Below, piece after piece: positions 1 through 9,556 of a stretch of 45,754 nucleotides of DNA. Positions within the stretch are counted from its first letter, which is position 1. Every line of letters begins with the position of its first letter. Under the pieces are notes generated by a model. The model was not told the DNA's origin and did no database searches. It saw only the letters and a program-made list of their open reading frames with translations. The translations under genes were made by a program, and so were the position numbers. The DNA comes from Candidatus Poseidonia sp. (GTDB taxonomy: Archaea > Thermoplasmatota > Poseidoniia > Poseidoniales > Poseidoniaceae), in contig JAQXEX010000012.1 in NCBI GenBank assembly GCA_029250625.1, positions 1 to 45,754 on the forward strand. The letters are read 5' to 3'.

Positions 1-1
1 C

Positions 2-709
2 ATTGATTGGGAATTGTTCCATCACATCCGAGATGATGTCAATACCAATATTTCTGAGATTCCGATTCGCAATGCAAATCAGGGATTGTATCCAAATTCG
101 GGTACCAGCCGAGATTACGGCTATGGAATCATGGGATTCCCAACCTTTACCTTTGAGACCGACGATGAGCAATGGCTTCTTGGCACAGTAGAGCAACTTT
201 CCAGCCGTCTTGGGGAAGAATTGGACGTTATGGAGTATTTGATCTCAAACGTGTGGTACTGGAGGGCGCGACTGGATGTTCGCAGCATCGATGTGAGCGA
301 TAGCCAACTGACACTTGACGTTCAGAATCACGGCCACGCAACCACAAATAACGCAAGTTTGCAGTATTTCGCCAGCAACGGAGACCTGCTTTGGGCTTCT
401 CCATTCTTCAGCGTCAATGCAACCAACAGCACCGTTCAAACCTTTGATGTCAAGGGGATTGATTTCTCAATTGACGGCAATTGGAATCTTAATTACCAAA
501 AACGAATCATTGAATCATCTCAATGGATAAATGAAACCATTACGCCGAACTCACTTCTCCTGCCTGGAGACGACGAGGGCTCCTTCCTCATTGGATACGG
601 AATCTTCCATCCGCTCAGCATCATCGTCGGATTCATAGCCGTGGCGAATGTTATCAACCAACGCCCGCCGAAGTCAGATGAAAAAACCGAAACGGATGAA
701 CTCAATTGA
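2..709 (+). CDS. C-terminal part of a membrane-anchored M14-type zinc carboxypeptidase (5' partial)
   Basis: The frame is open from the window edge, so the N-terminus and probably the zinc ligands lie outside. The first 60 residues match the end of an M14 carboxypeptidase domain: a Tyr-rich NSGTSRDYGYG stretch, then GFPTFTFET, whose Glu sits where the family's general-base Glu is found. A beta-rich domain of about 90 residues follows (VDVSDSQLTLDVQNHG-like, CARDB/Ig-type). Then comes one hydrophobic helix (about residues 198-216) and a charged cytoplasmic tail. This suggests an extracellular peptidase held by a C-terminal anchor, fitting a protein-degrading lifestyle, with a cytosolic aminopeptidase next door. 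The family assignment is an inference from a fragment; the C-terminal anchor is directly visible. Confidence 0.6.
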   Translation: MDWELFHHIRDDVNTNISEIPIRNANQGLYPNSGTSRDYGYGIMGFPTFTFETDDEQWLLGTVEQLSSRLGEELDVMEYLISNVWYWRARLDVRSIDVSDSQLTLDVQNHGHATTNNASLQYFASNGDLLWASPFFSVNATNSTVQTFDVKGIDFSIDGNWNLNYQKRIIESSQWINETITPNSLLLPGDDEGSFLIGYGIFHPLSIIVGFIAVANVINQRPPKSDEKTETDELN

Positions 710-817
710 AGTTCTCTGTTTCCATCAAAGGACGCCTTCCTCCTGCGAGGTAAACTTCATTGAATCAAGGACGAGGTTTCAAGAGGGAAAAGCGAGTCGG
801 AGTTTTAGGTGAACACC

Positions 818-2311
818 ATGCAAGTAACAGTGAGTTCAGGAAACAACATCAACGGCACCCTAGTCCTTCCTCTTTTCGAGGGTGCAGAAACGATTACAGA
901 TAACGCAGAAGGCGTCCCAGCAGCCCTCAAGAGCCAGATCAACCGCGTGTTGAGTCAAGGCGATTTCAAAGGAAAAGCAAACAGCCTCATGTCGTTGTAC
1001 GGCACCGAAGGCGGAAAAGCGATTCTTGTTGGCCTGGGTAAGGAAGACAAGAGCACATCTCAAACTTACAGGGACGCCGGTGCTACCGTTGTAGCACAAC
1101 ATAAGAAATCCCATGACTCTGAGCTGACCGTCGTGTTTCATACCTCAGACGTAACCGCAATCATCGCGTTCTCAGAGGGAATGATGATGCGGGATTACAA
1201 GTACGACTTGTACAAGAAGACCGATGAAGATGACGAAAAGACACCTTTGACTGCCCGAATTAATTGCAATGAAGGTGACGCATCCGCACTCTCTCTCGCC
1301 ATTGACCGTGCTAGCGCTGTTGTGTCTGGAGTTCATCTTTCTCGTGACTTAGGAAACTGCCCTCCAAACGACATGTACCCTATGGCCTTCGCTGAAATGG
1401 CGGAGAAGTGGGCTGATGAATACGACAATGTCAAGGTTGAAGTTATTGATTACGAAACAGCAAAGCGCCACGGAATGGGTGGGCTTGTTGCCGTTGGTAT
1501 GGGTTCTTCCCGTAAACCGTGCATGGTCATTTTCACCCTCAACGGGGACCAGAAAGGACGTCACCCTGTATTGGTCGGAAAAGGAATCACTTTCGATACC
1601 GGAGGAATCTCACTCAAGCCTGGCGCAAACATGGACGAAATGAAGTACGATATGGGCGGCTCCGCAACCGTATTTGGAACCATGCAAGCCCTTGCAGCCA
1701 TTGCTTACGACAAGAAGGTCGTCGGAATTACCTGTATGGCTGAAAACATGCCTGCTGCTAACGCTCAACGACCCGGAGACGTCATCAAGACGCTATCGGG
1801 AAAAACCATTGAAATTCTCAACACCGATGCTGAAGGGCGTCTCGTTCTTTCTGACGGACTATGGAAGGCAGGGACAGACTTTGATGCTGAATACATCATC
1901 GACTTCGCAACCCTCACAGGGGCATGTGTTGTGGCGCTTGGACATGAGGCGACCGGCCTATGGTCAAACGATGATGACTTCCGAACTCGGATCCACGAAA
2001 CCAGTAAGGAAGTTGGCGAACTCGCTTGGCCAATGCCTCTCTTACCAGCGTTTGAAAAGGAAATGACCAATTCGAAGATTGCCGATACTCGTAACCTCGG
2101 AGCAGGACGCTACGGGGGAGCAAACACCGCTGCGGCATTCCTCAAGCAATTTGTCCCACAACGCGGCGAAGGCGACGACGCAGAGGACATTCCATGGGCT
2201 CACATGGACATTGCTGGTACGTACTGGGGCGCTAAGACCAACAAGATGGTCAACCACGGTGCTACCGGAGTTCACGTGCGCACACTGGTGAAATTCATCA
2301 CTGGCGAATGA
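818..2311 (+). CDS. pepA: Leucyl aminopeptidase, M17 family
   Basis: This cytosolic metallo-aminopeptidase releases N-terminal residues from peptides and normally works as a hexamer with two metal ions per active site. The catalytic half carries the family signatures GKGITFDTGGISLKPG (metal-binding Asp and catalytic Lys), the MDEMKYDMGG stretch and NTDAEGRLVLSDGL. The N-terminal third is the variable domain. Length (about 497 residues) is normal. I chose ATG 818 over an in-frame GTG at 809 because AGGTGA at 807-812 sits 5 nt before it. It follows the carboxypeptidase on the same strand after about 100 bp, and the pair plausibly serves peptide catabolism. A small hairpin follows the stop. Confidence 0.95.
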   Translation: MQVTVSSGNNINGTLVLPLFEGAETITDNAEGVPAALKSQINRVLSQGDFKGKANSLMSLYGTEGGKAILVGLGKEDKSTSQTYRDAGATVVAQHKKSHDSELTVVFHTSDVTAIIAFSEGMMMRDYKYDLYKKTDEDDEKTPLTARINCNEGDASALSLAIDRASAVVSGVHLSRDLGNCPPNDMYPMAFAEMAEKWADEYDNVKVEVIDYETAKRHGMGGLVAVGMGSSRKPCMVIFTLNGDQKGRHPVLVGKGITFDTGGISLKPGANMDEMKYDMGGSATVFGTMQALAAIAYDKKVVGITCMAENMPAANAQRPGDVIKTLSGKTIEILNTDAEGRLVLSDGLWKAGTDFDAEYIIDFATLTGACVVALGHEATGLWSNDDDFRTRIHETSKEVGELAWPMPLLPAFEKEMTNSKIADTRNLGAGRYGGANTAAAFLKQFVPQRGEGDDAEDIPWAHMDIAGTYWGAKTNKMVNHGATGVHVRTLVKFITGE

Positions 2312-2319
2312 ACCGATTT

Positions 2320-2332
2320 GGGTTAAAAACCC
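2320..2332 (+). terminator. Small hairpin after the aminopeptidase gene
   Basis: GGGTT-AAA-AACCC forms a 5-bp stem 8 nt after the pepA stop, followed by an A-rich stretch and a T-rich run further on. It may mark a 3' end. Archaeal termination depends mainly on T-tracts, so the role is uncertain. Confidence 0.3.
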
Positions 2333-2404
2333 GCAGAAAACGGCTTCAAATTTTGAAAATATGGGCTTGAGCCTTGCTTTTTCGAAAGATGTGGTTCTCA
2401 TTAG

Positions 2405-2432
2405 ATTTATATGGAGTGCCGAACTGGGCACT
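2405..2432 (+). promoter_or_regulatory. TATA-like box with adjacent palindrome before the chaperone block
   Basis: TTTATAT (2406-2412) is a TATA-like box. The perfect inverted repeat AGTGCC-N6-GGCACT (2415-2432) follows at once, so it lies between the TATA box and the expected start of transcription near 2436. Known archaeal repressors often bind exactly there and block polymerase recruitment. The downstream genes are an Hsp20-like protein and DnaK, so a stress-responsive operator is a reasonable guess. Confidence 0.5.
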
Positions 2433-2464
2433 ATACAACCGATGGTTAAGTAGTGGTGGATTGG

Positions 2465-3160
2465 ATGGCAGACGACAAGTGGGAAGAAGACTTGCTCAAC
2501 AAACTCGAGGAGATGCTTTCAAGCATGGGAATCCCCTTCAAGCGAGATCAACTGCGAGGCCTTTTGAACCAAATTCGTGACCAAGTCGGCGCTCTTGGCT
2601 TGGACCCTGAACAGCTCGCCAAGGGTAATGCAAATTTCAATCTCGACATGGCAGATATTGCAAAGATGTTTACTTCTGGAGGCTCACTGGAAGACATGCT
2701 CAAGAATTTTGGTGTTGATGTCCGAGTGGATGCAGCACCGGTTGAACTTGACCCAAGTGCTCTTGAAAACACAGAAGAAACGCTCAAACTTCCTACTGAA
2801 GACATTTACCTGGACGGATGGAACATGTCCGTAACCATTGATTTCACACTCAAGGGCGATCTTGAAACCGAGCAGTTGGAAATTGAACTCATCAAAGAAG
2901 GCTCTCAAATTGAAATCATGCGTGCCACACAACCGGCTCCGCTGGCTCTGGTCCAGTTGCCCCACCCGTGCGATGATGTCGTGGATTGGACGTTAAACAA
3001 CGGTATTCTTGACATCACGCTCAAACTCACCCCCCAAGGAAAAGCCCTTGAGTCCTCTTTGGAGGACGACGATATTCCCACTGTAAGCGAAGTGAACATC
3101 GATGTTGGAGACAACAGCGATGATGACGACGAGGATGACGGTGGAATCCCCATCTTTTGA
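2465..3160 (+). CDS. Acidic protein with an Hsp20/CS-like beta domain
   Basis: I do not recognise this as a named gene. The first 90 residues are helical and mention no clear motif. Residues about 105-200 read as a beta sandwich resembling the alpha-crystallin/CS fold: YLDGWNMSVTIDFTLKG, then EIELIKEGSQIEIM, then an ILDITLKL strand. The last 30 residues are almost entirely Asp/Glu with a hydrophobic GGIPIF end. I chose ATG 2465, with GGTGGA 4 nt upstream, over tandem GTG codons at 2453/2456. The stop lies 18 nt before dnaK, so the two are almost certainly co-transcribed and a co-chaperone or holdase role is likely. The acidic tail could keep clients soluble. The fold call is tentative. Confidence 0.6.
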   Translation: MADDKWEEDLLNKLEEMLSSMGIPFKRDQLRGLLNQIRDQVGALGLDPEQLAKGNANFNLDMADIAKMFTSGGSLEDMLKNFGVDVRVDAAPVELDPSALENTEETLKLPTEDIYLDGWNMSVTIDFTLKGDLETEQLEIELIKEGSQIEIMRATQPAPLALVQLPHPCDDVVDWTLNNGILDITLKLTPQGKALESSLEDDDIPTVSEVNIDVGDNSDDDDEDDGGIPIF

Positions 3161-3178
3161 AAAAGGAAGTGAAAAAAC

Positions 3179-5062
3179 ATGAGTAAAGTAATTGGAATTG
3201 ACCTAGGAACAACAAACAGCTGTGTAGCAACCATCGAAAACGGAGAACCCGTTGTCATCCCGAACGCCGAAGGCGCTCGAACAACCCCTTCCGTCGTGGC
3301 GTTTGCCAAAGACGGTGGAGAACGCCTCATCGGTGTTACTGCAAAGCGTCAGGCTGTGACCAACACCGACCGAACCATGATTTCAGTGAAGCGACACATG
3401 GGGACATCATGGAAAACAGAAGTTGACGGAACCGAATACACGCCTCAAGAAGTTTCAGCCTTCATTCTCCAAAAGCTGAAGGCAGAAGCAGAAGCATACC
3501 TCGGCCATGAAGTCACTCAAGCGGTCATCACTTGCCCTGCATACTTCACTGATGCACAGCGAAAAGCCACCAAGGATGCTGGCCGAATCGCAGGGCTTGA
3601 AGTCCTCCGAATCATCAACGAACCAACCGCTGCTGCTCTAGCCTACGGTGTTGATAAGACCCAAGACCAAACCATTCTGGTTTACGATTTGGGTGGAGGT
3701 ACCTTCGACGTGTCCATCCTTGAAATTTACGAAGTTGACGGTCAACCTCAAATCGAAGTCAAGGCCACAGCCGGAAACAACAAGCTCGGTGGAGACGACT
3801 TTGACGAGAAAATCATCGCATGGATGGTTGCTGAGTTCAAGAAAGAGACCGGTATTGATTTGTCAAAGGATAAACAAGCCATGTCCCGGCTGAAGGAAGC
3901 GGCTGAGAAGGCTAAGATTGAACTTTCAGGAACACAACAGACACAGATCAATCTGCCTTTCATCTCAATGGCAGACGGTCAACCCGTGCACATGGACATG
4001 TCAATGAGCCGCGCAAAATTCGAAGACCTCATCGCCAAACTTGTTGAGAAAACAATGGTCCCTACACGCCAAGCCATGAAGGATGCTGGCATCAAGAAAG
4101 GCGACGTTGACAAGGTGATTCTTGTTGGAGGTTCAACTCGAGTTCCTGCAGTTCAAGACGCAGTTGAAAAAGAAGCAGGGAAGCCTCCCTACAAGGGAAT
4201 TAACCCCGATGAGGCTGTTGCTCTCGGAGCTGCGCTTCAAGCAGGAATCATCGCCGGAGACGAGGGTGTATCAGACATCCTTCTTCTCGATGTTACGCCT
4301 CTTACCTTGGGAATTGAAACCCTTGGTGGCGTCATGACAACAATGATTGAACGAAACACCACCATTCCATCCCGACGCTCTGAAATTTACTCCACGGCTA
4401 CGGACAATCAACCTGCGGTTGAAATCCATGTGTTGCAGGGTGAGCGCGAGTTTGCTAAAGACAACGTGACTCTTGGACAGTTCCAATTGGTCGGAATTCC
4501 TCCAGCACCCCGAGGCATCCCCCAGATTGAAGTCACCTTCGACATTGACGCAAATGGAATCGTTAACGTCAGTGCAAAGGACATGGGAACGGGTAAAGAA
4601 CAGTCCATCAAGATTGAATCTGCTACATCTCTGACCGAAGACGAAATCCAAGGCAAGATCGCAGAAGCAGAAAAATTCGCAGAGGAAGATCAACGCCGAA
4701 AGGGCAAGGTCGAGTTGCGTAACATGGCCGACCAGGTCGTTTACCAAACACGTCGCACCCTCGACGAATCCGCTGACAAGTTGGATGACAGCGAGGTTGA
4801 CCCCGTGAAGGCTCACTTGGATGAGTTGGAAACCATGGTTCAAGATGAAGATGGGAAACCCATTGATATCGACGCAATGGACGATGCAGCAATTCAAGCT
4901 AAGGTCAAGGAAATTGAAGAAGCCATGCATGCTGTTTCAACCAAACTTTACGAGGCAGCAGCCGCAGAGATGGCGCAGCAAGAGAGCGGCGAAGATGGAG
5001 ACATCAGCGTTGACGACGGTGTTGTTGACGCCGACTTTGAAGTCGTTGAAGACGAAGACTGA
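3179..5062 (+). CDS. dnaK: Hsp70 chaperone DnaK
   Basis: This is an ATP-dependent chaperone that binds exposed hydrophobic segments. It shows the full Hsp70 layout: nucleotide-binding domain opening with [14 protein letters not shown], the phosphate loop [14 protein letters not shown], the interdomain linker and start of the substrate domain [15 protein letters not shown], a beta-sandwich substrate domain, a helical lid and an acidic tail ending DFEVVEDED. At 627 residues it is full length. AAGGAAGTGA precedes the ATG. In archaea, DnaK is generally regarded as acquired from bacteria. Its usual partners GrpE and DnaJ are not in this window; an Hsp20-like gene precedes it and a chaperonin-family gene follows after 59 bp. 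Confidence 0.98.
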   Translation: MSKVIGIDLGTTNSCVATIENGEPVVIPNAEGARTTPSVVAFAKDGGERLIGVTAKRQAVTNTDRTMISVKRHMGTSWKTEVDGTEYTPQEVSAFILQKLKAEAEAYLGHEVTQAVITCPAYFTDAQRKATKDAGRIAGLEVLRIINEPTAAALAYGVDKTQDQTILVYDLGGGTFDVSILEIYEVDGQPQIEVKATAGNNKLGGDDFDEKIIAWMVAEFKKETGIDLSKDKQAMSRLKEAAEKAKIELSGTQQTQINLPFISMADGQPVHMDMSMSRAKFEDLIAKLVEKTMVPTRQAMKDAGIKKGDVDKVILVGGSTRVPAVQDAVEKEAGKPPYKGINPDEAVALGAALQAGIIAGDEGVSDILLLDVTPLTLGIETLGGVMTTMIERNTTIPSRRSEIYSTATDNQPAVEIHVLQGEREFAKDNVTLGQFQLVGIPPAPRGIPQIEVTFDIDANGIVNVSAKDMGTGKEQSIKIESATSLTEDEIQGKIAEAEKFAEEDQRRKGKVELRNMADQVVYQTRRTLDESADKLDDSEVDPVKAHLDELETMVQDEDGKPIDIDAMDDAAIQAKVKEIEEAMHAVSTKLYEAAAAEMAQQESGEDGDISVDDGVVDADFEVVEDED

Positions 5063-5121
5063 AACCTACTGAACAGCGCACCATGCGTTTGGCTTATGGG
5101 TAAGAGGCAGGTGGCCAGTGC

Positions 5122-6714
5122 ATGAGCGAAGTTCCTATCCTTCAGGAAACGACTCGTACCACTGGCCGTGAAGCCCTCAGAAACAACATCACGGCAGCCC
5201 TGGCTCTTGCTGGCGCCGTTCGCACCACGTTAGGGCCTCGGGGTCAAGACAAGCTCCTTATCGACGACGAAGGTCGTACAATGGTTACCAATGACGGTGT
5301 GACTGTTCTTGAATCGGCTAAGGTTGAGCATCCGGTTGCAAAGATGCTGATCAACGCCTCAACAACGCAAGACCGGATTGCTCGGGACGGTACAACAAGT
5401 GCCGTTCTCTTTTCTGCAGAGTTGCTTCAAAACGCATGGGAACTCGTGCTGCAAGGAGTACACCCCTCTGCTATTGCACGTGGCTACCGGTTCGCAGAAG
5501 ATGCTTGCCGAGGCCACTTTGCTTCGTTAACATTTCAAGCGAACGAGGCCATGCAATACCAAGCTGCTGTTACCTCACTCGCAGGAAAAATTCACGAAGC
5601 CATGCAGGTCCATCTTGCAGGGTTGGCCATAGATGCGGCAAAAGCGATTGTCTCAACGGGTTCAGACGGTGTGATCGCCGACCCAACCCGTGTGAAAATT
5701 TTGACACAAACAGGCGGCAGTATGACCGACTCCCACCTTGTAACTGGCTTGGTTTTGGCGAAGAAGAGAGCAATAGACAGCATGCCAAAATTGCTTACGG
5801 CCGGAAAGATTGCACTCGTAGACGGCGGCTTGGAACGTCGAAACATGATGAGCGATGTCAGTTTGAACGTCAGCGGTCCAGGCGTTCTTGAATCGTTCAG
5901 GGCCAAGGAAAAAGAGGTTCTTGACGCTCAAGTTGACCTTCTTGTTGACCTTGGCGTGACCCTACTCGCTTGCAAGGAAGGAATAGACGACGACATGCAT
6001 CAAGCGCTAAGCGATGCAGGAATCCAAGCATACCGCAGAGTATCGCGTTCTGATTTGGACTTGCTCGCTCGTGGAACAGGTGCCGTTTTGGGCTACGATA
6101 TCAAAGGCTTGCAAAAGAGCGATTTGGGCGTGTTTATCGAGAGTCGAAATGAGCGATGGAACGGAGTAATGCATTGGATTGTTGACACTGAAGAAGGCGG
6201 TGCAACTTTCATTGCAAAAGGCTCAACAAATGAGGCAGTTGGCGAAGTAGAACGCTGTTTTGCAGACGCCTTGGGGGTCGCTTGTCAACTTCTTGAGGAG
6301 CCTGAACTTCTTCCCGGTGGTGGAGCAACTCAAATTGCTCTGGCTCGTTTCCTACGCCGCCACGCTGAGACCATCCCGGGCCGTGAACAACTTGCGGTTG
6401 AAGCCTTTGCAGATGCATTGGAAGTCATCCCTCGTGTTCTGGCTGAAAACGCTGGCTTAGATCCGCTTGATACCTTACTGCGCGTCGTAGCAGAACAAAG
6501 CACTTCAACATCAAAAGAGGCGCACTGCATCGGTTTAGACGTGATTGCCCGCGGCCCTGCAGACATGAAAGAAGCAGGCGTTGTTGAGCCTTTGCGAATT
6601 ACACGACAGGTGCTTGCTGGAGCAACAGAGGCGGCCCTCTCCGTTCTCCGTATCGACGATGTCCTTTGGGCTAAACAAGACCCAACCATCCCAGATGGCT
6701 TGGACGGCGAATGA
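5122..6714 (+). CDS. Divergent group II chaperonin (thermosome-like) subunit
   Basis: The protein aligns along its whole length with thermosome/CCT subunits: TTLGPRGQDKLLID near residues 35-48, the TNDGVTVL loop with Asp58, the GGGATQIALARFLR stretch, and a late RIDDVLWAK end. It would assemble into double rings that fold proteins with ATP. It is clearly divergent. The ATP loop usually written GDGTTTAV reads RDGTTSAV here (Arg88 replaces the conserved Gly; Asp89 is kept), and GPKGMDK reads GPRGQDK. The usual hydrophobic Gly-Met-rich C-terminal tail is absent. A GCAGGTGG element precedes the ATG. It may be a specialised paralogue with another thermosome gene elsewhere. Its position behind dnaK suggests joint regulation. 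Confidence 0.85.
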   Translation: MSEVPILQETTRTTGREALRNNITAALALAGAVRTTLGPRGQDKLLIDDEGRTMVTNDGVTVLESAKVEHPVAKMLINASTTQDRIARDGTTSAVLFSAELLQNAWELVLQGVHPSAIARGYRFAEDACRGHFASLTFQANEAMQYQAAVTSLAGKIHEAMQVHLAGLAIDAAKAIVSTGSDGVIADPTRVKILTQTGGSMTDSHLVTGLVLAKKRAIDSMPKLLTAGKIALVDGGLERRNMMSDVSLNVSGPGVLESFRAKEKEVLDAQVDLLVDLGVTLLACKEGIDDDMHQALSDAGIQAYRRVSRSDLDLLARGTGAVLGYDIKGLQKSDLGVFIESRNERWNGVMHWIVDTEEGGATFIAKGSTNEAVGEVERCFADALGVACQLLEEPELLPGGGATQIALARFLRRHAETIPGREQLAVEAFADALEVIPRVLAENAGLDPLDTLLRVVAEQSTSTSKEAHCIGLDVIARGPADMKEAGVVEPLRITRQVLAGATEAALSVLRIDDVLWAKQDPTIPDGLDGE

Positions 6715-6782
6715 AAAAAACAGAGCCGTTGTTTAGGATTATAGTCCTCCCTTTCAAATAGCCATCCGATTGCGCACTTTTC

Positions 6783-8354
6783 ATGGAACACAGCAGTGAG
6801 CCACCGGTGGGCATTGATGACATTGCCATTCACTTCCCTCGTTTGTACATGGACATGAAGGACTTTGCAACTCTACGAGGTGCCGATTATGGCAAATTAA
6901 GTAAAGGCCTCGGACTTGAAGCCATGGCCATACCTGATGCTCACGAAGATACGGCTACAATGGGAGCAATGGCTGTCATGCAATTGATCGACCGTAACGG
7001 GATTAACCCTAGGGACATCGGTCGGATGTATCTTGGAACTGAATCTGCTCTTGACGGCGCCAAACCAACGGCTACATACATACTTGACATGCTGACTCAA
7101 CGGTATTCGGAACGCTTTGGAACAGACTGCTTCCAAACCTGTGACGTCGTTGATATGACGTTTGCATGCATTGGTGCCGTTGATGCGATGCATACTACGC
7201 TTGATTGGGTCGCTCGCTCCACGGAAAGCGATGAGCGCCTGGGTGTCGTCATCTTCTCTGACAATGCCAAGTACGCTTTGGAATCCTCAGGCGAGTACAC
7301 GCAAGGTGCTGGAGGCGGAGCCCTCTTGATCCGCAGAAACCCTCGCTTGCTGGAGATTCCCGATTGCATCGGTGTTTCCACCACTCCGGTCCATGATTTC
7401 TTCAAACCCCGTCGAAAAGTAACCATTCGTTCGGTGATCACAAACGTCCTCCAATTGGCTCAAGAAACCGGTCAATCCGTGAAGAAAGGACTCATTGAAC
7501 GCATGATTCGTCATCTGCCGGAATCAACCGTAAGGAAATTGGGAATCTTTGCCCACGGAGAGGAATCCGTTAACGTTCATCGTGACGATCCAATCTTTGA
7601 TGGTCAATTCTCAAACCGTTGCTACCAGAGAGCAGTCCGACAAGCGTTCCATGATTATACCAAGAAAGCAACCCGTCAAGGTGATTTTGACCCGGATGCG
7701 GACGAAAAACTGACCGAGCAATGGTCGAGAATTATCATGCATCTCCCGTATGCATTCCAAGCCAAGCGAATGTTTCCAGATGTCTTCCGACACGACCGTC
7801 AGGACAGTGAAATGTGGGCCAATATTACTGAAAATATTGGTCCTATGCCCGAATTAGCCCAATCTGACGATGAAGCCATCATCGCGAAATGGGAACAAGA
7901 AATGGACGCTTATCGTAGGGCCATTTCCAAAACACCAGAATACATTGAATTCCATGCGAGTAGGATCGAAAAAGGTCAGCGTGCGAGTAGTTTGATCGGG
8001 AATCAATACACGGGTTCCATTTTCCTTGCCCTGATGTCAACCTTTGAATCCGACTTGGAAGAGAACTGTAATTTGGACAATACCAAATTCGGGTTGTGTG
8101 GATACGGCTCGGGTGCTAAAGCCAAGGTCTTCGGAGGAATCGTGAGTCCAAGCTGGAGGGAAGTCGTTTCTCGCTGGCATCTGTTTGAACGTCTTGCTGG
8201 TCGAATCGCTATTGACCATACGACCTATGAAAACCTCCACAAAGGCGTTCAAGACAACAGCGTTGTCGAACCCCAGGGTGAATTTGCCCTGGTCGAAATC
8301 GGGGATGAAGGTGTTGATGAAGGCGTTCGAAGATATCGATGGATCGGGGCTTAA
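6783..8354 (+). CDS. Hydroxymethylglutaryl-CoA synthase
   Basis: This enzyme condenses acetyl-CoA with acetoacetyl-CoA to give HMG-CoA, feeding the mevalonate route to archaeal isoprenoid lipids. The thiolase fold is evident, and all three catalytic residues can be placed: Glu87 in YLGTESALDGAK, Cys129 in MTFACIGAVDAM and His320 in IIMHLPYAFQAKRMF. At 523 residues it is longer than typical archaeal versions (about 350) and closer to eukaryotic or bacterial long forms; the extra sequence includes about 40 residues around 210-250. GGATTATAGTCC at 6737-6748 is a candidate TATA region. No ribosome binding site is visible, so the transcript may have a very short leader. It converges with the threonine dehydrogenase gene, the two stops overlapping by 4 bp. 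Confidence 0.85.
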   Translation: MEHSSEPPVGIDDIAIHFPRLYMDMKDFATLRGADYGKLSKGLGLEAMAIPDAHEDTATMGAMAVMQLIDRNGINPRDIGRMYLGTESALDGAKPTATYILDMLTQRYSERFGTDCFQTCDVVDMTFACIGAVDAMHTTLDWVARSTESDERLGVVIFSDNAKYALESSGEYTQGAGGGALLIRRNPRLLEIPDCIGVSTTPVHDFFKPRRKVTIRSVITNVLQLAQETGQSVKKGLIERMIRHLPESTVRKLGIFAHGEESVNVHRDDPIFDGQFSNRCYQRAVRQAFHDYTKKATRQGDFDPDADEKLTEQWSRIIMHLPYAFQAKRMFPDVFRHDRQDSEMWANITENIGPMPELAQSDDEAIIAKWEQEMDAYRRAISKTPEYIEFHASRIEKGQRASSLIGNQYTGSIFLALMSTFESDLEENCNLDNTKFGLCGYGSGAKAKVFGGIVSPSWREVVSRWHLFERLAGRIAIDHTTYENLHKGVQDNSVVEPQGEFALVEIGDEGVDEGVRRYRWIGA

Positions 8355-9406
8355 TCAAAGTCCAATACCACTTTGCCGCATGCTCCGGAAAGGGCTAATG
8401 CGATTCCCTGCTCAAACTCGGAAACAGGCATGCGATGGGTAAGGATTCGGGCTACATCAATACGACCCTGCTCCAACAAAACATGCATTTTGTCCCAAGT
8501 TGACCACATTTTCCTGCCGTTGATTCCCTTGAGGTGGAGGTAGCGGAAGACCACTTCATTCATTGGAATCTCTGTCATTGTTTGTCCGTAAACTGAAAGG
8601 ATATTCACGTACCCACCCATTCTGGTTGAATGAATGGCATTGGATAAAGCAGCAGGAGAGCCCGAAAACTCACATGAGTTGTCCACGCCCCGGCCATCGG
8701 TGGCCTCAAGAATCGCTTTTACCACATCGTCGTTCTTACCAAGCACCAAATCAGCTCCCAACTCTTTTGCGAGTTTCATGCGGTATTCGTTGTCCCAATC
8801 TATACCAATAACCATGGCTGCTCCCATCGCTTTAGCTGCATTAACCGCAAAGAGTCCGATCGGTCCAAGGCCGTGTACCGCAACCGTTGCACCTTCAATA
8901 GGTCCACCGGTGAGCGTGTGAATGGCATTTCCCAGGGGGTCTTGGATGGATGCATGCCCGGGGTCAAGTCCTGCTGGGACATGACGAGCATTGACAGATG
9001 GTACGGTGAAATAGGGTGCAAATGCTCCGTTTCCATGGACCCCAAAAATCGAACCATTTTCGCAAATATGAGCGTTCCCCTCATCACATCGGGGGCAATT
9101 CCAACAGGCTAGATGGCATTCAATGGCTACATTGTCGCCCAAGGAATGGGTTGTCACGCCTTCGCCTAATGCAACGACAGTTCCACTCGTCTCATGGCCT
9201 GTTACCGTTCCAAGAGGAACGTTGTCCCGGCTCCATTCATCCCACTTCCAAATGTGGAGGTCTGTTCCACAAACTGAGGTCGATTGGGTTTTCACCAAAA
9301 CTTCCCCCGCTGCTGGAGCTGGCACAGGGTGTTCCTCAAGGGAAAATCCACCTACCTCATCTCGGGTTTTTGTCCAAGCAAGCATGGTATTCGGTAGAAG
9401 ATTCAT
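8351..9406 (-). CDS. tdh: L-threonine 3-dehydrogenase, zinc-dependent MDR family
   Basis: This enzyme oxidises threonine to 2-amino-3-ketobutyrate with NAD+. The sequence shows the MDR layout: catalytic zinc site VCGTDLHIWKWDEW (Cys about residue 45; the WDEW stretch is characteristic of threonine dehydrogenase), GHETSGTV, a structural zinc loop CWNCPRCDEGNAHIC with four Cys, and the Rossmann loop VHGLGPIGLFAVNAAKAMGA. Length (351) is normal. The partner glycine C-acetyltransferase (kbl) is not nearby. The gene runs opposite to HMG-CoA synthase and overlaps its stop by 4 bp, and it is divergent from pyrG. A related sugar or polyol dehydrogenase is the main alternative. Confidence 0.85.
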   Translation of the reverse strand: MNLLPNTMLAWTKTRDEVGGFSLEEHPVPAPAAGEVLVKTQSTSVCGTDLHIWKWDEWSRDNVPLGTVTGHETSGTVVALGEGVTTHSLGDNVAIECHLACWNCPRCDEGNAHICENGSIFGVHGNGAFAPYFTVPSVNARHVPAGLDPGHASIQDPLGNAIHTLTGGPIEGATVAVHGLGPIGLFAVNAAKAMGAAMVIGIDWDNEYRMKLAKELGADLVLGKNDDVVKAILEATDGRGVDNSCEFSGSPAALSNAIHSTRMGGYVNILSVYGQTMTEIPMNEVVFRYLHLKGINGRKMWSTWDKMHVLLEQGRIDVARILTHRMPVSEFEQGIALALSGACGKVVLDFD

Positions 9407-9556
9407 GTCTCGCCCTCGTTTCTGTTCACATCGGACACCTTTTCATCCTTCGCTCAAACAGTTTTCCACAATCGTTCCCTGGGATTGGAAAACAACGCCG
9501 ATGAGGAGGTATGTTGATTAGGGAGGCGCGACGGCCTAAAAGCCCGTTGATGGTGC

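Noticed and set aside
4271-4930. Long antisense ORF inside dnaK
   Set aside because: It is the mirror of a strongly coding gene; its Cys/Phe-rich composition is typical of antisense frames.
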